64,000 nt of DNA, taken from contig JAPFBL010000166.1 in NCBI GenBank assembly GCA_026182355.1, positions 1,488,001 through 1,552,000 of the forward strand. The letters run 5' to 3'. The DNA is from Hermatobates lingyangjiaoensis. Lineage: Eukaryota; Arthropoda; Insecta; Hemiptera; Hermatobatidae. Each line of letters opens with the position of its first letter. The first letter of the stretch is position 1. A program made the translations under genes and the position numbers. Shown here piece after piece: positions 61,601-64,000 of the stretch. A model generated the notes under the pieces. That model did not search any database. It had not been told where the DNA came from and saw nothing but the letters and a program-made list of their open reading frames with translations.

Positions 61601-61982
61601 AATTTGAACCTGAAGAACTGATCGAGTCCCGATAAACTTTAGTTTTGTATATATATATATAAAAAAACGCTCATAAAACAGATCAAAAGACTCACTGCGA
61701 TATTTCAGCTGCTTCATTATCAAGTAGGAGCAGTTGATAGTTTGTAATTGAAATTAGTATATTTGTTTTTATATTATAAATATTCACAGTTTTATTTAAA
61801 TCATATGAAATGATGGAGGAATTTTATCTATTCTATTATGTTTTTCATTTTCAGAAGAAATTCTGGTGCAATTAGAAGGTCTCTCTATATCCGAAGAGTT
61901 AAAGAGACTTGTCAAGGTTGAAGAACTTTCAGAGTTTTCTAAAAAAGTTGATAAAATAATAGAAGCTCTTGATAAGTCTTAA
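46603..61982 (+). CDS. RAP1GDS1: Rap1 GTPase-GDP dissociation stimulator 1 (SmgGDS, vimar orthologue)
   Basis: Twelve exons join in frame: 46603-46762, 46832-47059, 47149-47306, 47506-47626, 47698-47820, 49998-50144, 51933-52064, 52806-52929, 54565-54707, 56588-56720, 59664-59932 and 61855-61982. They give 621 aa against 607 in human. The protein is built of armadillo repeats; family hallmarks include SCRALGNICFDN in exon 2, LSMANFAR in exon 7, QYGLLSALRNL across exons 8-9, FKLLGTLRMVIEGQA across exons 9-10 and VERLVEWTK in exon 10. In the family it binds small GTPases with C-terminal polybasic regions (Rho, Rap, Ras types), acts as a chaperone before and after prenylation, and promotes exchange on RhoA/C. 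The start is the first ATG in the open frame and gives the usual length. Introns 1-4 are 69-199 bp; introns 5-11 are 0.7-2.9 kb and carry most of the local mobile elements. Confidence 0.95.
47976..49860 (-). mobile_element. Composite LINE-derived block with 190-bp direct repeats, RAP1GDS1 intron 5
   Basis: A sequence starting ACAGTAACCCCTGTATC and ending GGTGACCTTA occurs at about 47976-48163 and again, almost identical, at 49614-49803. Between the copies the minus strand has an open frame from about 48930 down to a stop at 48729. It contains CRFCKEEEETPWHRLTDC, a zinc-binding C-terminus like those of LINE ORF2 proteins. The block is clearly richer in G and C than its host intron. I read it as two successive insertions of the same LINE family sharing their 3' ends, but an LTR-like arrangement is not excluded. 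Confidence 0.6.
50556..51212. mobile_element. Tigger-like MITE, copy 1, RAP1GDS1 intron 6
   Basis: 657 bp flanked by TA. The ends CAGGTTCAACCTCCTTAATC and its inverted counterpart at 51191-51212 (GGATTAAGGAGGTTCAACC) form terminal inverted repeats of pogo/Tigger type. No transposase is encoded. Confidence 0.8.
52370..52490 (+). repeat. SINE copy J, opposite orientation, fragment
   Basis: AACGTCAATGTACAGGTCCC, AAGCCTGTACAGTGTCAGG and TACTCGTTAAAAATCC are the SINE core read on the plus strand. It lies in RAP1GDS1 intron 7. A B-box-like GTTCGAATACC lies about 180 bases upstream but is not clearly connected. Confidence 0.5.
53780..54060 (-). repeat. tRNA-derived SINE, copy G, RAP1GDS1 intron 8
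   Basis: Complete but diverged copy from the TTAGGTTAGTTTAAGTTGCAG-like tail (two blocks) to a tRNA head with GAGCTGGGTTGGCCCAGTGC on the minus strand. It is antisense to RAP1GDS1. Confidence 0.8.
54795..55098 (-). repeat. tRNA-derived SINE, copy H, RAP1GDS1 intron 9
   Basis: Body and core as in copy C, and a tRNA head GAGGAGCCAGGTTAGCAC on the minus strand. The telomere-like tail is not preserved. It begins about 90 bases after exon 9. Confidence 0.8.
55100..56587 (+). other. Rest of RAP1GDS1 intron 9, nothing recognised
   Basis: AT-rich. The plus strand has GATGAAACGTC at about 55646-55656, homologous to the half hammerhead core near 13705. The C-rich stretch 55940-56060 is not explained. 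Confidence 0.3.
57863..58512. mobile_element. Tigger-like MITE, copy 2, RAP1GDS1 intron 10
   Basis: 650 bp bounded by TA on both sides. Ends CAGGTTGAGCCTTACTAATC and GGTTAAACCTG are terminal inverted repeats. The interior aligns along its length with copy 1, including CCGAACT..TGTGGTCCCC and GTTGCCAGATGA..AGAATACC. Confidence 0.85.
58855..59130 (-). repeat. tRNA-derived SINE, copy I, young-looking
   Basis: Tail of three GGTTA units, duplicated GTGGTAGTGGTAG, intact core and the B-box end GGGGTTCGATCCCC on the minus strand. The A-box half of the head is missing. It is the closest match to copies A and E. Confidence 0.85.
59971..60452 (-). mobile_element. Internally deleted mariner element, RAP1GDS1 intron 11
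   Basis: Terminal inverted repeats CGAGGTGTGTCGGAAA (59971) and its complement GGCACACCTCG (60442-60452), followed by TA. Minus-strand remnants SRFEDIK and ECFLEYMQA-QRRTERY resemble the C-terminal block of mariner transposases (RF.D...CF..W..R...C). At 482 bp it is far shorter than a full 1.3-kb mariner. Confidence 0.6.
61120..61262 (+). repeat. Hairpin element with hammerhead-like apex, RAP1GDS1 intron 11
   Basis: Arms 61122-61183 and 61203-61260 (for example AGAGACACACTTTCAAACTC and GAGTTTGTAAGTGTGTCTCT) fold almost perfectly. The apex holds CTGAAGA (61186-61192), a C, GGA/TCC and GAAA (61203-61206) with AAATTT. (TA)n lies on both outer sides. Related cores are at 22045, 22510 and 63181. 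Confidence 0.6.
61315..61647. repeat. Long inverted repeat of hammerhead-type elements, RAP1GDS1 intron 11
   Basis: Two arms of about 160 bp, 61315-61476 and 61486-61647, are inverted copies with few differences. On its own strand each arm has CTATGAAAAAGG, AATAAGACC and GAAACGTTGG (the second arm has GAAAAGTTGG), then CCTGAAGAACTGATC 40 bases later. (TA)n borders both ends (61267-61280 and 61648-61660). Confidence 0.7.
61696..61725 (-). repeat. Decayed ATAT-family hammerhead-like motif
   Basis: Minus strand TTGATAA (61723-61717, from CTGATGA), T, GAAGCAGCT, GAAA (61706-61703), ATATC and GCAGTGAGTC. The tail matches the family at 63443 (ATATCGTAGGTGAGT). Confidence 0.4.
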
Positions 61983-63160
61983 ATCTTTCTTAGGCTATTT
62001 ATAATTGTTACCTTTTTCACATTTTATCAAAAGCTTCCTATTAAAAATGTACTTTTTAACATTTTAACTATATTTCTCTTTATGCATCTTTCCTCTGCAA
62101 AATTTCTTGTATTCACAACATTTTAATAGCCTTAATGAATTAATGTGATATGTACTTTGATATACTGTTGAATTTGCATGTTTCCTCTATACTTGCATTG
62201 AATGAATGTCATACTCACAAAAAAGGACATTATCATTGTGTGATTGTATATATTTTTTCGTGTATTATTGAATTAAACTGATCGAATATATCGGAAATTA
62301 TATTAATTGTCTTACTAGTCTTTTTTTATATTTGAGAGCTTTTTATTATTTGTTTAGGAAATATTCCTCAATAGTTTAGTTTTACATTTTTTATCTGTTT
62401 TGATAAATTTGAATTTTTTAAACACCTACGATTGTGACATTCTAAATTTAGTACCAATATTTAACGAGGAAAATAAAAAGTAAAGCATTTTATTTTAGGG
62501 CTTACTTTAAAAGACTGAGTTTTTATTTATTCGTAACTCTGCTTTTAGTAAATCGCATTTACTAGAAACAACTGAGGATGACCTTCATTAAGTTTAACTC
62601 TATACTCCTATGTTTTATTTATTAGTCATTTAACATAGCAGTTATGTTTAACATAAACTACTTCAAATCTGCATCAGCTACAATCTCCATTTGTGATATT
62701 TAAAATAATCTCTTTGATATTTAATATTTTTTATGTTTAAGCTAATACATTTTAAAAATATTTTATAATAATAAAATTTAATTTTATTATATGAAATTTC
62801 TTTTAATCTGTGAGCTGATGATTAGGAAAGTCTATAGCAATACATGTAGATTTATATTTTAAATTTCCCAAAAGTATTTTCACTGTTTTATAGAAAATTG
62901 TAATTTTTTTATGTTTTATATAAATCTGTATGCGTGTTTATTAAGATATATATTTATTTAATTAGTGAAAAATGATCCGATATTTGATAAATAAAAGTTT
63001 AGAAAAAACAAATAAAGTATTTGTCCGATGGTGGATCGTTTTTCATTGTTTGTTTCTCAAGTTTATTTCTGAGATATATATGAGAGTTGTGAAAATGATC
63101 CGGAAGGTCAGCAATATATTTCAGAGTTAGTAAAGTAACACAAATAAAAGGAAAAAACAT
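61983..63160 (+). other. RAP1GDS1: 3' UTR and downstream flank of RAP1GDS1
   Basis: AT-rich sequence without coding signal. AATAAA hexamers at 62472-62477 and 62990-62995 could end the transcript, giving a 3' UTR of about 0.5 or 1.0 kb. Confidence 0.45.
62472..62477 (+). terminator. RAP1GDS1: Candidate polyadenylation signal of RAP1GDS1
   Basis: First canonical AATAAA after the stop codon, about 490 bases downstream. A second at 62990-62995 is an alternative. Confidence 0.4.
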
Positions 63161-63275
63161 ACACTTATAGACTCTAATTTTCGTTTTAACCGTTTTGAGA
63201 AGTACAAGGGGAGGGAGGCCAAAAGCAAGATGTTGGGACGGTTGGAAAACCGGTTTTTCAAACCGTATATATATA

Positions 63276-63507
63276 GTTCACAAACGAAAGAGAAAAACAC
63301 ACACACAAAAAAAAGACTCACAACTATATTTCGACATTCGTCGTCATCGGGCAGAAGTAGTCCCTTTGAGTAGCTGAAGCAACAGCTGAAGTTGGCTTCA
63401 GCTACTCAAAGGGACTAATTCTGCCCGATGACGACGAATGTCGAAATATCGTAGGTGAGTTTTATTTTGTGTGTGTTTTTATCTGTTCTTCTCTTTCCTT
63501 TGTGAAC
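63276..63507. repeat. Long foldback element with paired ATAT-family hammerhead-like cores
   Basis: The two halves fold on each other from GTTCACAAACGAAAGAG (63276) to CTCTTTCCTTTGTGAAC (63507), with the turn at about 63380-63394. The plus strand has CCGATGA (63425-63431), C, GAC/GTC stem II, GAAA (63443-63446) and ATAT followed by C. The minus strand has the same core at 63350-63329. Both have C instead of T at the second core base. (TA)n flanks both sides. Confidence 0.65.
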
Positions 63508-63511
63508 TAGT

Positions 63512-64000
63512 AGTCCTGTTGGACCGTTTAATGTATATATAATATATATATATAGATTTAACTGTCAGAATGTAGCACAAGCAGAAAACGAAAAAGAATT
63601 AAAGAAGAATATACAACATCACCTTGTGAATCTTCTATCCATTCAGTAGGTTTTAGAAATTCTTCCGTCTTCGTTGTATGTTTTTAATAAGCTAAGTGTT
63701 CTAGTTAGAGTATTTATACCTATCTATCGACTTAGCATTCTATTGTCTATCAGTACCATATTGTACTTGCTATTATAATTATTATGCATAATTATAATTT
63801 AATTTAAACACCTTAAAATCAATTTCAACTTTGTCATAATTTAATATAATGTGGACACGAACCTGACAGAATAGAAAAATTGATATATTTAATGTATAAA
63901 GGACAGAGACTGACAATAACAGAAGTTTTAGCAGTTTTGAGTATAAAACAATACAAAACATCATTATAAACGAAAAACTAACCACCCGACCAATGAGTTA
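63512..64000. other. Right end of the window, nothing recognised
   Basis: (TA)n at about 63533-63553 and then AT-rich sequence without coding or repeat signal that I can assign. Confidence 0.4.

Overview
This is nuclear DNA from an invertebrate animal, AT-rich (about 30% GC by eye), with spliced genes and many transposable-element fragments. An arthropod, possibly a chelicerate, is my best guess. It rests on abundant hammerhead-bearing hairpin repeats of Penelope-like type, mariner and Tigger-like remnants, a tRNA-derived SINE with a CCTAA-like (arthropod telomere-like) tail, and metazoan gene models. The species cannot be fixed from the sequence alone.

Four protein-coding genes can be rebuilt exon by exon. 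(1) PPP4C, + strand, 6721-14125, six coding exons, 307 aa: the catalytic subunit of protein phosphatase 4. (2) FBXL6, - strand, 33635-20385, eight exons, 670 aa: an F-box/leucine-rich-repeat protein. It converges on PPP4C. (3) ATP5MK (DAPIT/USMG5), + strand, 40030-42421, three tiny coding exons, 57 aa: a small membrane subunit of mitochondrial ATP synthase. Its exons are too short to show up as long ORFs. (4) RAP1GDS1 (SmgGDS/vimar), + strand, 46603-61982, twelve exons, 621 aa: an armadillo-repeat chaperone and exchange factor for small GTPases. The four genes have unrelated housekeeping roles and do not form a functional cluster.

The space between exons is mostly repeats. Between the 3' ends of PPP4C and FBXL6 lies a 2.6 kb tandem array of a 127-bp unit (15068-17640). 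The last unit of this array runs directly into a recognisable copy of the SINE that is scattered through the window, so the satellite appears to have grown out of a tRNA-derived SINE. About a dozen SINE copies occur (for example 2845, 20740, 27361, 44123, 53780, 54795, 58855). They share a strongly conserved core and a (CCTAA)n-like 3' tail.

A second dominant class is a set of hairpin (foldback) elements, often bounded by (TA)n. Many contain CTGANGA - short stem II - GAAA - short palindrome (ACGCGT, AGATCT, AGGCCT, ACGT, ATAT, AAATTT). This is the layout of the minimal hammerhead ribozymes known from Penelope-like retroelements. At least five sequence families occur here, several in inverted pairs and several on the sense strand of introns. 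No Penelope reverse transcriptase is visible.

Other repeats are a pair of about 650-bp MITEs with Tigger-like ends, an internally deleted mariner, two degenerate LINE 3' parts, and a composite LINE-derived block with 190-bp direct repeats. In RAP1GDS1 every large intron examined contains such an insertion or is simply AT-rich, while four introns at its 5' end are still 69-199 bp.
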